Position numbers and translations under genes: made by a program. A stretch of DNA of 64,000 nucleotides. It comes from Strigops habroptila. Its lineage: Eukaryota > Chordata > Aves > Psittaciformes > Psittacidae. The stretch is taken from positions 27,281,685 through 27,345,684 of the forward strand of contig NC_044301.2 in the NCBI RefSeq assembly GCF_004027225.2, written 5' to 3'. Numbering within the stretch: the first letter of the stretch is position 1; every line of letters starts with the position of its first letter. Positions 31,606 through 42,130 of the stretch are shown piece by piece. The notes below the pieces were generated by a model. The model worked only from the letters and a program-made list of their open reading frames with translations. It searched no databases and had not been told where the DNA came from.

Positions 31606-32799
31606 TGTCCTGGTTTTGGCTGGAATAGAGTTAATTTTCTTCCTAGAAGTTGGTACAGTGCTGTGTTTTGGCTTTAGTCTGAGAAGGAGGTGATCCTGCC
31701 CTTCTATTTTGCTCTCATGAGACCCCACTTGGAGTACTGTGTGCAGTTCTGGTGTCCTCAACATAAGAAGGACATGGAGCTGTTGGAGCAAGTCCAGAGG
31801 AGGAGGGCCATGAGGATGATAAGGAGGCTGGAGCACCTCCCGTATGAAGACAGGCTGAGAAAGTTGGGGCTGTTCAGCCTGGAGAAGAGAAGGCTGTGTG
31901 GAGACATAGCAGCTTTCCAGTATCTGAAGGGGACCTACAAGGATGCTGGGGAGGGACTCTTCCTTAGGGACTGTATTGACAGGACAAGGGCTAACGGGTT
32001 CAAACTTAAACAGGGGAAGTTCAGGTTAGATATAAGGAAGAAGTTCTTTACTGTGAGGTTGGTGAGGCAAAGGAACAGGTTGCCCAAGGAAGTTTGTGAA
32101 TGCTTCATCCCTGGCAGTGTTCAAGGCCAAGTTGGACAGAGCCTTGGGTGACATGGTCTAGGGTGAGGCATCCCTGCCCATGGCAGGGTGGTTGGATTTA
32201 GATGATCTTAAGGTCCTTTCCAACCCTAACTATTCTATGATTCTACGATTCTATGATTCTGTGATAATGCTGATAACACACCAATGTTTTAGTTGTTGCT
32301 GCTAAGTAATGCTTACTCTGATCAAGGACTTTTCAGTCTCTCATGCTCTGCTAGCGAGTAGGGGCACAGGAAGCCAGGAGGGAGCAGAGACAGGACACCT
32401 GACCCAAAGTAGCCAAAGGGCTTTTCCATACCATAGCACATCATGCCCAGTATATAAACTGGGGGGAGTTACCCGGAAGGAACCAATCGCTGCTTGGGGA
32501 TGGGCTGAATATCAGTCATTGGGTGGTGAGCAACTGTATTGTGCATCACTGTTGTTTATTGTTTGAGGTTTTTTCCTTTCCCCTTTAGTTTCATATCTCT
32601 CTCTTTGTTATTCCCCTTATTAGAAATAGTATTAGGATTAGGATTATATTGTACTTTATTTTAGTTAGTAAGCTCTTCTTATCTCAACCTGCGGCTTTTA
32701 CATTCTTTTGATTCTCCTCCCCATCCCACAAAGGGAGGGGGGAAGGGGAGCAAGCGGCTGTGTGGTACTCTAGTTGCTGGCTGGGTTTAAACCACAACA
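31606..32799 (+). mobile_element. ERVL-type LTR interrupted by a CR1
   Basis: It starts TGTCCTGGTTTTGGCTGGAATAGAG and ends AAACCACAACA at 32799. At TTTAGTCTGAGAA (31683) a CR1 fragment interrupts it, and LTR text resumes near 32265 (AATGCTGATAACACACC). No internal retroviral sequence flanks it, so it is a solo LTR. The flanks do not give a clear duplication. Confidence 0.85.
31684..32264 (+). mobile_element. CR1 3' fragment nested in an LTR
   Basis: It encodes the C-terminal part of CR1 ORF2 (frame 31690-32151: [21 protein letters not shown]) and ends with octamers TATTCTATGATTCTACGATTCTATGATTCTGTG. It is 5'-truncated before the RT core and is inserted in the U3 of the LTR 31606-32799. Confidence 0.9.
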
Positions 32800-32994
32800 G
32801 ACATCCATATTTCTCCCCTGTGCTCTATTCTGAGAAACTACAATCCATGGGCGGAAGTGAACAGGCTGCGCAGCATTAGAGAAGATGGAGAAGGGAGATA
32901 GGATTTTCTCTGAGATAGAGCACCTTGAAGAGCCTCACACCCCATTTGCAGCAGAGATGCAGCCAATGTCCAGCCCTAGTAAAATAGTAAGTTC

Positions 32995-33215
32995 AACCCC
33001 TAGAGAAGGTCCCTTCCAGTCCTAACCATTCTATGATTCTATGATGGAAGCTGGTGACTTCTGGCACCAAGAGGAAGCCTCCTGCCCCACCTAAGGCTTT
33101 GCAATTGAAAAATAGTTTCAGCGCCCTCAGAGTTGAAGAGGACCCACATGTGCCTACAAGCAAAGGACCTGGTCTACTAACCCTAAACCATGCAAGAACA
33201 CCAGGAAAAAGTGGC
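32995..33215 (+). mobile_element. Two short CR1 pieces: 3' tail, then ORF1-region fragment
   Basis: 32995-33043 ends in CCATTCTATGATTCTATGAT (a CR1 tail). 33045-33215 (GGAAGCTGGTGACTTCTGGC onward) resembles the CR1 ORF1 region, not the 3' end, so the two are from different insertions or a rearranged copy. Confidence 0.6.
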
Positions 33216-34447
33216 AAGTTATCACGGGATCATAGAAACATAGAATAGTTTGGGTTGGAAGGGACCTTCAAATGTCATTTAGTCCAACCCCTCTGCAATG
33301 ACCAGAGACATCTTCAGTTAGATCGGGTTGCCCAGAACCACATCCAGCTTGGCCTTGAATGTCTCCAGGGATGGCACATCTACCACCTCTCTGGGCAACC
33401 CATGCCAGTATTTTACCACCCTCGTTGTAAAGAATTTCTTCCTCACATCCAGTCTGAATCTCCCCTCTTTTAGTTTAAAGCCATTACCCCTTCTCCTATC
33501 ACAACAGGCCCTGCTAAAAAGTCTTATCCCGTCTTTCTTATAGGCCCCTTTAAGAATTGAAAGGCCGCAATAAGGTCTCCCCGGGGTCTTCTCTTCTCCA
33601 GTCTGAACAACCCTGACTCAGCCATTCCTCCTCTGATCAGTTTTGTGGACCTTCTCTGGACCTTCTCCAACAGGTCCATATCTGTCCTGTACTGAGGACT
33701 CCAGAGCTGGATGCAATACTCCAGGTGGGCTCTCACCAGAGCAGAGTAGAGGTGCAGAATCACCTTCCTTGACCTGTTGGCCTTCTGGGCTGTAAGTGCA
33801 CATTGCTGGCTCATATCCAATTTCTCATCCACCAGTACCCACAAGTCCTTCTCCTCAGGGGTACTATGAATCCCTTCATCCCCCAGCCTGCACTTGAACC
33901 CATCGAACCTCATGAGGTTCACATGGGCCCACCTCTCGAGCCTGTCCAAGTCCCACTGGATAGCTGGATAGCTTCCTGTCCCTCAGGTGTGTCAACCACT
34001 ACCCTCTGGATCTGATCATCCAGCCAATTCCTCACCCACCGAACAGTCCACACATCAAATCCATATCTCTCCAATTTAGAGAGAAGGATGTTGTGGGGGA
34101 CCGTGTCAAAGGCTTTACAGAAGGCCAGATAGACAACATCCATAGTCCTTCCTTTGCTGATGTAGTAACTCCATCATAGAAGGCCACTAGGTTGGTCAGG
34201 CAGGACTTGCCCTTGGTGAAGCCATGCTGGCTGGCTCGAATCACCTCCCTGTCTACTATGTGCCTTAGCATGGATCCTAGATTCCAAGATCTTCCCAGTC
34301 ACACAGGTGAGGCTGACAGGTTGGTAGTTCCCAGGGTTCCCAGGGTCCTCCTTTCTACCCAGGAACCTCACATGATCGCCATGATTTCTCAAATATCATG
34401 GAGAGTGGCTTGGCAACTGCATCGGCCAATTCCCTCAGGACTCTGGG

Positions 34448-34453
34448 ATGGAT
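34448..34453 (+). repeat. Target-site duplication atggat (K1, left)
   Basis: atggat at 34448-34453 is repeated at 37740-37745. Six base pairs is typical of class II retroviruses. Confidence 0.93.
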
Positions 34454-34821
34454 TGTGGGAGAGGATAGAAACTATTTGATTATTGCCAAAGAGAAGTAAC
34501 TGCTTGGCTGGAGAAGAAAGAGTTAAAGAAGAAACAAAGTACATTGTGCAATCAAGCAGAGTGACCCAGCTGGACAGAAGCAGGAGAACAGAAAGATAAG
34601 GAACTGGTTATTTTGGGACTGTTTGTGAAATGACGAAGAATGTTGAAAAAACAAAACTAAACCGGGAACTAAACATGATGTGCTAAAAATAGCTTGGTAT
34701 AAAAGTTAGAGCAATAGGCTAAAAATAGCTTTTGCTAGAATGGTGTAAAAGCTAGAGCATTAGGTAATAAAGTGATTCACTGCATGAAGATGCTCTGAGT
34801 CCATGCCCTTCATACGCCACA
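34454..34821 (+). mobile_element. 5' LTR of K1
   Basis: TGTGGGAGAGGATAG to ACGCCACA. A ~46-bp unit is tandemly duplicated (GCTAAAAATAGCTT ... TAAAAG ... TAGAGCA), giving two TATA-like elements (GGTATAAAAG; GGTGTAAAAG in the second copy). AATAAAG follows. Confidence 0.92.
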
Positions 34822-35155
34822 AATGGCGCCTGAACAGGGACCTCAAAGAGACAGCAACGGCTGTACCGGTGGCGTAGCTCAGCCAAACAGCGGAGCTGAA
34901 AGAAAGCTCAAGGTGCACCATAATTGCCATTCTGCAGGACAGAAGGTAAGCGGCCGAGAACACGATGGGGAACACTATCACTCAGAGCACAAATGGCTGC
35001 CCGAACTGGGACATGAATAGGAGGCTCACAGAGCCCGAACCGGTGGCGTAGCCTGACTGAACCAGGAGCTACAGAGACTTTGATATTGTGCACCCATCAC
35101 TGTTAAGAAGGTGAGCGGTCGGGAACCACGGGAGAGAAGCTATCCTGAGATCAGC
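34821..35155 (+). repeat. Tandemly duplicated K1 leader (two primer-site/splice-donor modules)
   Basis: Module 1: AAATGGCGCCTGAACAGGGAC (34821) ... ACCGGTGGCGTAGC ... GAAGGTAAGCGG (GT at 34946). Module 2: AAATGGCTGCCCGAACTGGGAC (34991) ... ACCGGTGGCGTAGC ... GAAGGTGAGCGGTCGGGAAC (GT at 35111). The offset is about 165-170 bp. The second primer site has an extra base and is degenerate. Confidence 0.8.
34824..34841 (+). promoter_or_regulatory. Primer-binding site of K1 (tRNA-Lys3 type)
   Basis: TGGCGCCTGAACAGGGAC, one mismatch from the complement of the tRNA-Lys(UUU) 3' end, 2 nt after the LTR. Confidence 0.88.
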
Positions 35156-35172
35156 AGCGCAGTCTGGAAGTA

Positions 35173-35748
35173 ATGTGCTGTCTGCTTGAAGCTCACCATT
35201 GTCCCATATCGGGTCCACAACTTGTGACTTTGTTAGAATGGATCCGTGATAAAGTGCCTGACTTTCCAGCTGGTGGCACTTTCCAAATCCCCGCTTGGCA
35301 AATTGTTGGTAAACGGCTGCATGATGCTGCTTCAAATGGGGACCCCACAGCAGGGAAGCATTTGGCAACCTGGTGGCAGATCCTGGCCACTTTTCGCCAG
35401 GTACAGACCAGCGCTGCCACTGATGCCGTCACATCTAAGGAAGCTACCGATGCTCGTGAGGGGCTAAAATCTCCTGAAGCCTCATCACCAGCTGCCCTCC
35501 CTGCACCCCCTTCTGTCTCCCCCATCTGTGCCTCCTTTGTCATCGCAGTCCTTGCCGCTGATCATGATGATCCTCGCAGCGCAAGCGCCTCTATCAAAAA
35601 CGGCTGAGTTGGGTGATGACCCTGATAACCCTGATAATCCTGATGACCCTACAGACCCCTTTGATTCTGGCTTTGTAGGTCCAGAGAAGAAGCCAGACTT
35701 GTTTCCTCCTCCTGCTGAGTTGCAGACATTTACAGGGAAGCAGAGGTG
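35173..35748 (+). pseudogene. K1 gag fragment (matrix-like plus Asp/Pro-rich linker)
   Basis: The frame 35173-35607 starts MCCLLEAHHCPISG and contains LVTLLEWIRDKVPDFPAGGTFQIPAWQIVGKRL, reminiscent of the class II matrix fold region (compare the clearer K2 matrix), then a Ser/Ala/Pro-rich stretch. A +1 shift leads to a second frame with DDPDNPDNPDDPTDPFDSG. Capsid and nucleocapsid are missing. The sequence runs into A11-12-GGGGGA at 35879-35897, beyond which nothing viral is readable. There is no Gly-2 for myristoylation after the nominal start, so the start is uncertain. Confidence 0.6.
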
Positions 35749-35966
35749 AGGTCTGGAGGACCGATGGCAGGACTGCAGGCAGGAAGCTCTTAAGCGAGGG
35801 GACATGGGGGTAGCAGTGGCATGCCCAGTTGTCTATCGGCCGCACCAGGCTCCCTCAAAGACATGTTAAATGAAAATTAAAAAAAAAAAGGGGGAACCGG
35901 GATCAAGACTCCCCACAAGATAGACTATGGAAAGCCACATTCGTCTTGAACTTTTTATATCGTAAT

Positions 35967-35988
35967 GGCTAGCTCAGTCGGTAGAGCA
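35967..35988 (+). other. tRNA-Lys 5'-half fragment inside K1
   Basis: GGCTAGCTCAGTCGGTAGAGCA matches positions ~4-25 of tRNA-Lys(CUU), including the A box TAGCTCAGTCGG. Anticodon arm and B box do not follow, so it is a fragment and not a gene. Confidence 0.75.
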
Positions 35989-36175
35989 GTTGGGGGGCAT
36001 TGCACATTTGCTAGGCTCTCTTTCTTTCACCCCAACAACTCAGCCATAACAGCATGGAAGTTACGCCACATCTTTATATGCACCTTTGTGTTAAAATAAT
36101 TAAAAACTTATTAAAATTAGTTGTTCCATATGCTATATGGAAATACAATTATTAAATTGCTATATGAATAGACAC

Positions 36176-36900
36176 AGTGAGAGTAAGGGCTGTGCACATG
36201 TGTGCGTGTGTGTGAGCACTTGCACATGCATCTGTGTGGTGTAACAAACATACATTGTGCATAATGCATAATGGATATTAAACACAGACCTTTATAACAG
36301 TAAAATATATAATTATAGACACATGAATATAAACCTAGATTATTAAAGCCTGTTAAGTACGCTGTATGAATATATATTTATATTATTTATAGCTGTATAT
36401 GCAACAATATATAGACATCTAGATACACAGAGTGTGCAGGCATATGGATGTATTATGACAAATTGTGTGCATAATACACAGCATTTATCATAAAAACCCC
36501 CTTTAAAACAATAAAAGCTTTAAAAATATATATTTTAAAGCCATATTTAATTAGTAAATTCTGATGATATGAGGTGTGGTGTGTATTATAACAAATATAG
36601 TGTGTGTGTATAAAAAAATATATAGTCATAGTAAATGCTGCTAAATACATGTTATGACAGTGTAATTACCCAATTTAAACCGATATGGATCTACAGCTAT
36701 GTAGAGAGCTCAATGTGCATCTGTGTGTCTGTGTGTGTCTGTTAGAACAAATACACTTTGTGTCTCATTAAAGCCGGCATTTATATTGATAAAATCTACT
36801 ATATGTATTGATAAATATAAAGCTAACCTTTAACAATAAATACTGCTAAATATGGTTTATGAAAATAGAATTTTAAAATGTTTTTCAACAGCCACATTTT
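36176..36900 (+). repeat. Degenerate AT-rich tandem repeats inside K1
   Basis: About four diverged blocks, each with a TGTGTG run, an (N)AACAAA(Y)A motif, TTGTGY-type text, then GCATTTAT / CCTTTAA / AACAATAAA motifs (for example near 36240, 36465, 36590, 36760). This satellite-like stretch occupies the place of pol. Short open frames within it (for example 36453-36650) are not genes. Confidence 0.55.
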
Positions 36901-37368
36901 TTTAATGTTGGTACATAAGTATGTTAAAATATATCAATTCACTTTTATATATTATCTAGATAAAACTAACAAGCAGGTGCATGCACATGGGGGGGGCTGA
37001 GCAAGAGCATGATTGTGTCTGTGTTATTTAAGCATGGGTGTGAGGATTTTAATGGAATGTGTTACATGAATCTAAGCGACCACTCAGAATCAATTCATAA
37101 GAGTATCCAAAAATTGAAAGATTTAAACAAAGACTTGCAGCTAAATCAAAAATGAAACACTTTTGGTCTGTTTTCATGGCTCAGGAATTTTGGACCATGG
37201 GTCAAAAATATCTCAGGGTTTATTTTAATAGCTCTGATTGCTGTGTCAATGATTGTATTATGTCTTCCCTGTCTTTTTTCTTCAATCGAATGAAGTATGA
37301 ATCAGGTTATGGTCACACAGTTATATGCGAACCTTGCCCCTTCCACAGATAAATAAAGAAGGGGGAGA

Positions 37369-37739
37369 TGTAGGAGAGGATGGAAACTATTTGATTATTG
37401 CCAAAGAGAAGTAACTGCTTGGCTGGAGAAGAAAGAGTTAAAGAAGAAACAAAGTACATTGTGCAATCAAGCTGAGAAACCCAGCTGGACAGAAGAAAGA
37501 GAACAGAAAGATAAGGAAGTGATTATTTTGGGACTGTTTGTGAAACAATGAAGAATGTTGAAAAAAAAAGATCTGTAAACCAGGAACTAAACATGATGTG
37601 CTAAAAATAGCTTGGTATAAAAGTTAGAGCAATAGGCTAAAAATAGCTTTTGCTAGAATGGTATAAAAGCTAGAGCAATAGGCAATAAAGTGATTCACTG
37701 CATGAAGATGCTCTGAGTCTGTGCCCTTCATACGCCACA
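37369..37739 (+). mobile_element. 3' LTR of K1
   Basis: TGTAGGAGAGGATGG to ACGCCACA, 371 bp, with two tandem TATAAAAG modules. It is preceded by the polypurine tract and followed by the atggat duplication. Confidence 0.92.
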
Positions 37740-37984
37740 ATGGATCTCATCAGGTCCCATAGATATGTGTATATTCAGGTTCCTCAAATGGTCACAAATG
37801 TGGCAGGGGAGACAACATGATCAGGCAGGTTGTTTTCCCAGGGCGAGGCCCATCCCCTCCATTCCGGGTATGCTGACCCCTGCAATTTCCCCAAATGCGG
37901 GAAACTTGACTACATAATTTGTGGTAGTGAGGGACTGTGTTCACGCTCTCCCCTGTTAATTTACCCCTTCTAGGGAACCTAGAT

Positions 37985-38781
37985 GTGAAATTACCTCTCT
38001 GAAGTGCCTGTATACAAATGTGCATAGCATGGGAAATAAACAGGATGAACTGGAAATCCATGCGGGGTCTCAGGGTCATGATCTCATTACAATTACTGAG
38101 ACATGGTGGGATAGCTCACATGACTGGAATGTTGTCATGGATGGCTCTGTACTTTTTAGAAAGGACAGGTTAGAAAGGTGAGGTGGTAGAGTTGCTCTTT
38201 ATGTGAAAAGGCAACTGAAATGTATCAAGCTCTACACAGGGACAAATGAACAAGTAGAGGGTCTATGGGTGAGAATTAAGGGACCAGCTAATATTGGGTA
38301 CACTGTTGTGGGTGTTTACTATAGGCCACCTGATCAGGAGGAGGAACTTGATGAGGCCTTCTATGGGCAGCTGGAAATAGCCTCATGGTCAGAGGCCCTT
38401 GTACTCTTGGGGGTCTTCAATCAGCCAGATATTTATTGGAGGGATAAAACGGTCCAGTGCACACAGTCCAGGAAATTCCTGCAGATCACTGAAGATAACT
38501 TTTTGTTACAAGTGGTGGAGGAGCCAACCAGGAAAGGTGTGTTGCTGGACCTTGTACTTGCAAACCAGGAAGGACTGGTTGATGACATAAAGGTTGGGGG
38601 CAGCCTTGTCTGTAGTGACCAGGAGATGGAGGAGCTCAGGATCCTTTGTGGGGGAAGTAAAACAGTAAGCAGGACTAGAACCCTAAACTTTTGGAGAGCT
38701 AACTTCAGCCTCTTCAAAGACCTACTTAGAGGAATCCCATGGGATAGGGCTCTAGAAAAGAAGGGAGTTCAAGAGAGCTAG
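37985..38781 (+). pseudogene. CR1 ORF2 endonuclease domain
   Basis: Translated text from SLKCLYTNVHSMGNKQDEL (endonuclease start) through ITETWW (catalytic Glu motif), then a stop near 38180, and an open frame 38203-38781 with GPANIGYTVVGVYYRPP and LLDLVLANQEGLVDDIKVGG and a degraded SDQE in place of the usual SDH. This is the APE-type endonuclease that nicks target DNA. Stops and the changed SDH motif mark it as dead. The linker domain follows (38963-39346). Confidence 0.82.
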
Positions 38782-38962
38782 TCAGTATTTAAGCAGCACT
38801 TCCTCCAAGCCTAAGACCAGTGTATCCCCATGACAAAGAAATCAGGCAAAGGGGCAGGAGACCTGCATGAATGAGCAGGGAGTTCCTAGTAAATCTTAAA
38901 CTCAAGAAGGAAATTTATGGAGGTGGAAAAAGGGCCAGGCCAAGTGGGACGACTATAGGAAC

Positions 38963-39332
38963 ATGAGTGTATGCAGGAATGCAACAATGAAGGCCAAGGC
39001 CCACTTAGAACTGAGTCTGGCAAAGGACATCAAGGACAACAAGAAGGGCTTCTACAAGTATATCGGCAGCAAAAGGAAGATTAGGGAAACTGTGGGGCCG
39101 CTGCTGAATCAGATGGGTGTCCTGGTAACAGAAGACACAGAGAAGGCGGAATTACTGAATGCCTTCTTTGTGTCAGTCTTTACCCCTAAGAATGGCCCTC
39201 AGGAGTCCCAAACCTCAGAGGTTAGAGATGAGGGCCGGAGAAAGGAAGACTTCCCCCTGGTCATAAAGAGTTGGGTTAGGGATAGGCTAGACAGACTTAA
39301 CACCCATAAATCCATGGGCCCTGATGGGAACT
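38963..39332 (+). pseudogene. CR1 ORF2 linker between endonuclease and RT
   Basis: Open frame with KAKAHLELSLAKDIKDNKKGFYKYI and VGPLLNQMGVLVTEDTEKAELLNAFFVSVF, typical of the CR1 region before RT. It ends at KSMGPDGN, where the LTR is inserted; the RT start ([20 protein letters not shown]) resumes after 40017. Confidence 0.82.
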
Positions 39333-40016
39333 TAGCTGAGAGTTGATTCCCTCTCATGACTGAGAGATATAACAAAGGATGTTGTTTGCCACAGTGTATT
39401 CAGCAGAATATATATGTTTATGTTCATCGTGACTGTTTTTTGGAAAAAGGCAGGAAAACATAGGTGTGCAGCTGTTCTATGACCTTCATACTTGGCTGCA
39501 CTGGGGCGCCTGGCCAACGCTCTCAGGGTGGACAAACATGAGATCATGAGAAACTGAACAAGTAAACAATTAGAGATCTGGCATAAAGCCAGTTGTTTTG
39601 ATAAGGGTATAAAAGCGGGACCCTCTTGTGGCCATGAGAGAAGCCTCACCTATGGGTGGATGCACCGTGTAGGAATTTTCCAATTACCTGAGACTCCTGG
39701 CATCAGCGGCAATGGGGCTTCCCAGCTGGAAGTGTGGGCCTGGATGATGCTTCAGTGGTAATTGGTGATGTATTTCTTCTTAATCTCTGTTCTTTCTATA
39801 TGGTAATGATTTAATGCATTGCTAATTCTCTCCGGTACTTATATACCTATATCTCTGATTTGCTTTATTGTACTTATTCACTATATATAGAGAGATATTT
39901 ACCTAATTCACATTAGTGTGCTTGCTTTAGAGTGCTTATTGGCTTTAGCGTGCTTGTTTAATAAACTCTGCATATTATATAGCTAGTGTGTGGTCACTCT
40001 GCCTGTCAGCAGAACA
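39333..40016 (+). mobile_element. Solo LTR of the dUTPase-ERVL family, inside CR1
   Basis: About 684 bp, homologous along its length to the LTR at 333-1036. TATA box GGGTATAAAAGCGG near 39605, AATAAACT near 39960, end GTCAGCAGAACA. CR1 coding text is interrupted exactly here (GGGCCCTGATGGG before, GATGCACCCAAGG after). No clean target duplication was found. Confidence 0.82.
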
Positions 40017-41443
40017 GATGCACCCAAGGGTACCGAAGGAGCTGGCAGATGTTGTTGCTCTGCCGCTCTCCACCATTTCTGAAAAATCATGGAGAATGAG
40101 AGGGATGCCTGATGATTGGAGGAAGTCCAATGTTACTCCCATCTACAAAAAGGGCAAGAAGGAGGACCCAGGAAACTACTGGCCAGTCGGCCTCACCTCC
40201 ATCCCTGGAAAGGTGATGGAACAGGTCATTCTGGAAGTCATCACCAAACAGAAAGTCATCAGGAGTAGTCAGCATGGATTCGCCAAGGGTAAATCTTGCT
40301 TGAATAGTCTAATAGCCTTTTATGATGACATGGCAAGATGGGTCGATGAGGGGAGAGCAGTAGATGTTCTATACTTTGACTTCAGCAAGGCTTTTGACAC
40401 TGTCTCCCATAACATCCTCATAGGTAAGCTTAGGAAATGTGGGTTAGATGAATGGACAGTGAGGTGGATTGAGAACTGGATGAATAGCAGAGTTCAGAGG
40501 GTTGTGATCAGCAGAGTAGAATCCAGTTGGAGGCCTGTAGTCAGTGGTGTTCCCCAGGGACCAATACTGGGTCCGGTCTTATTCAACTTGTTTATCAATG
40601 ACCTGGATCAAGGGCTAGAGTGTACCCTCAGCAAGTTTGCTGATGATACAAAGCTGGGGGAGTGGCTGATACACCTGAAGGCTGTGCTGCCATTCAGCAG
40701 GATCTTGATAGGCTGGAGAATTGGGCAGAGAGAAACCTCATGAGGTTTAACAAGGGCAAGCATAGGGTACTGCACCTGGGGAGGAAGAACCCCAAGTACC
40801 AGTACAGGTTGGGGGCTGACCTACTAGAGAGCAGTTCAGCTGAGAAGGACCTGGGCATATTGGTGGATGATAAATTGACCATGTGCCAGCAGTGTGCCCT
40901 TGCGGCCAGGAGGGACAATAGTATCCTGGGATGCATTGGGAGGATTGTGGCCAGCAGGTTGAGGGAGGCGATCCTTCCCCTCTACTCAACCCTAGTGAGG
41001 CCCCATCTGGAGTACTATGTCCAGTTCTGGTCTCCTCAGTACAAGAAAGACAAGGAGCTACTGGAGAGGGTCCAGCAGAGGGCCACAAGGATGATCAGGG
41101 GTCTGGAGCATTTCTCTTATGAGGAGAGATTGCAGGAGCTGGGCCTGTTTAGTCTAGAGAAGAGAAGAGAAGACTGAGAGGGGATCTCATTAATGCATGT
41201 AAGTATCTCAAAGGCAGGTGCCAAGAAGATGGTGCCAGACTCTTTTCAGTGGTGCCCAGTGACAGGACGAGGAGCAGTGACCATAAACTAACACACGAGA
41301 AGTTTCACCTCAACATGAGGAAGAACTTCTTTACTTTGAGGGTGACAGAGCACTGGAACAGGCTGCTCAGGGGGGTTGTGGAGTCTCCCTCTCTGGAGAC
41401 ATTCAAAACCTGCCTGGACGTGTTCCTGTGTAACCTGCTCTAG
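40017..41443 (+). pseudogene. CR1 ORF2 reverse transcriptase and C-terminus
   Basis: RT blocks: [74 protein letters not shown] and the active site FADD (40635-40646). After FADDTKLG a frame shift moves translation to a second frame (from about 40662: [19 protein letters not shown] ... LEYYVQFWSPQYKKDKELLERVQ), with another break near 41177. The last 190 nt carry LTHEKFHLNMRKNFFTLRVTEHW. It is the most complete CR1 in the window but has at least two frame breaks. Confidence 0.88.
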
Positions 41444-41529
41444 GTGGCCCTGCCTTGGCAGGGGGGTTTGACTAGATTATCTCCAGGGGTCCCTTCCAAC
41501 CCTAACGATTTTGTGATTCTGTGATTCAC

Positions 41530-42130
41530 TTACAGTGGAAGGAACTTTGTTCCCTCAGTTCCCACCTTGCAGTTCATCCACTCGAGAGGTGTAGGGAGAG
41601 ATCCTGCCAGTGAAGACTGAGTCAAAAAAGTTGTTGAGTACCCCAGCCTTCTCTTTGCTCATCAGAGAGGCACACTTTCTTTGACCTTCCTCTTTTGGTT
41701 GACATATCTGCAGAAGCCCTTCTTGTCATTCTTTGCATCCCATGCCAAATTCAACTCCAGCTGCGCCTTGGCCTTCCTGACCCCATCTCTGCACAACCGG
41801 GCAGTGTCCCTGTACTCTTCCCAGGATACCTGTCTCTGCTTCCACTGCCTGTGCATTTCCTTTTTTCCCTTTAGTTTGACCAGCAGGTCTTAACTCAGCC
41901 ATGCTGGAATATTGCCTTCCTTTCTCGATTTCTTACACCTAGGGATCACAAGCTCTTGTGCTCTGTGGAAAGTATCTTTAAAGATCTGCCATGTCTGTTC
42001 TGCTCCCTTGTCCCTGAGGCCGGTTTCTCAGGGGGTCCTATTGACTAACTCCTTAAGAGCTGGAAGTTGGCTTTCCTAAAATTCATAATGGGTCAATCCC
42101 TCATGTGGGGTACAGAGGCACCCATCTGCT
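41530..42130 (-). mobile_element. CR1 fragment (minus), linker/RT-start region
   Basis: The minus strand encodes VSWEEYRDTARLCRDGVRKAKAQLELNL (41856-41662), the region before CR1 RT, followed by other CR1-like text to about 42130. No 3' tail is present. Confidence 0.7.

Larger units (their letters stand above)
34454..37739 (+). mobile_element. Class II (ERVK-like) provirus K1, non-autonomous
   Basis: Two LTRs (368 and 371 bp, about 6% divergent by hand count), perfect atggat duplications, Lys-type primer site, a duplicated leader, a gag fragment, then about 1.5 kb of AT-rich non-coding DNA in place of pol and env, and a polypurine tract AAATAAAGAAGGGGGAGA before the 3' LTR. It cannot encode RT or integrase. 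Confidence 0.92.
33230..37830 (-). mobile_element. CR1 (minus) interrupted by class II provirus K1
   Basis: The 3' tail at 33230 reads ATCATAGAAACATAGAATAG in plus sense. RT text runs up to 34453, K1 occupies 34454-37739, and CR1 resumes at 37740 (ATGGATCTCATCAGGTCCC) for about 90 bp. Coding frames on the minus strand include [12 protein letters not shown] (near 34220) and [18 protein letters not shown] (near 34100). Near 33995 RVVV is joined directly to [10 protein letters not shown], so the segment holding the FADD active site is deleted. Confidence 0.85.
37860..41527 (+). mobile_element. CR1 LINE, near full-length ORF2, interrupted by a solo LTR
   Basis: It begins in the CR1 5' region (TTGACTACATAATTTGTGGTAG ... 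GTTCACGCTCTCCCCTG), runs through endonuclease and RT, and ends CCCTTCCAACCCTAACGATTTTGTGATTCTGTG at about 41527. A 684-bp LTR (39333-40016) is inserted between the linker and RT. Confidence 0.9.

Noticed and set aside
34760..35093. Overlapping antisense frames across the K1 leader
   Set aside because: They cover primer sites and the LTR end; explained by the duplicated leader, not coding.
35940..36010. Functional tRNA gene
   Set aside because: Only the 5' half with the A box is present; no anticodon arm, T arm, B box or terminator follows.
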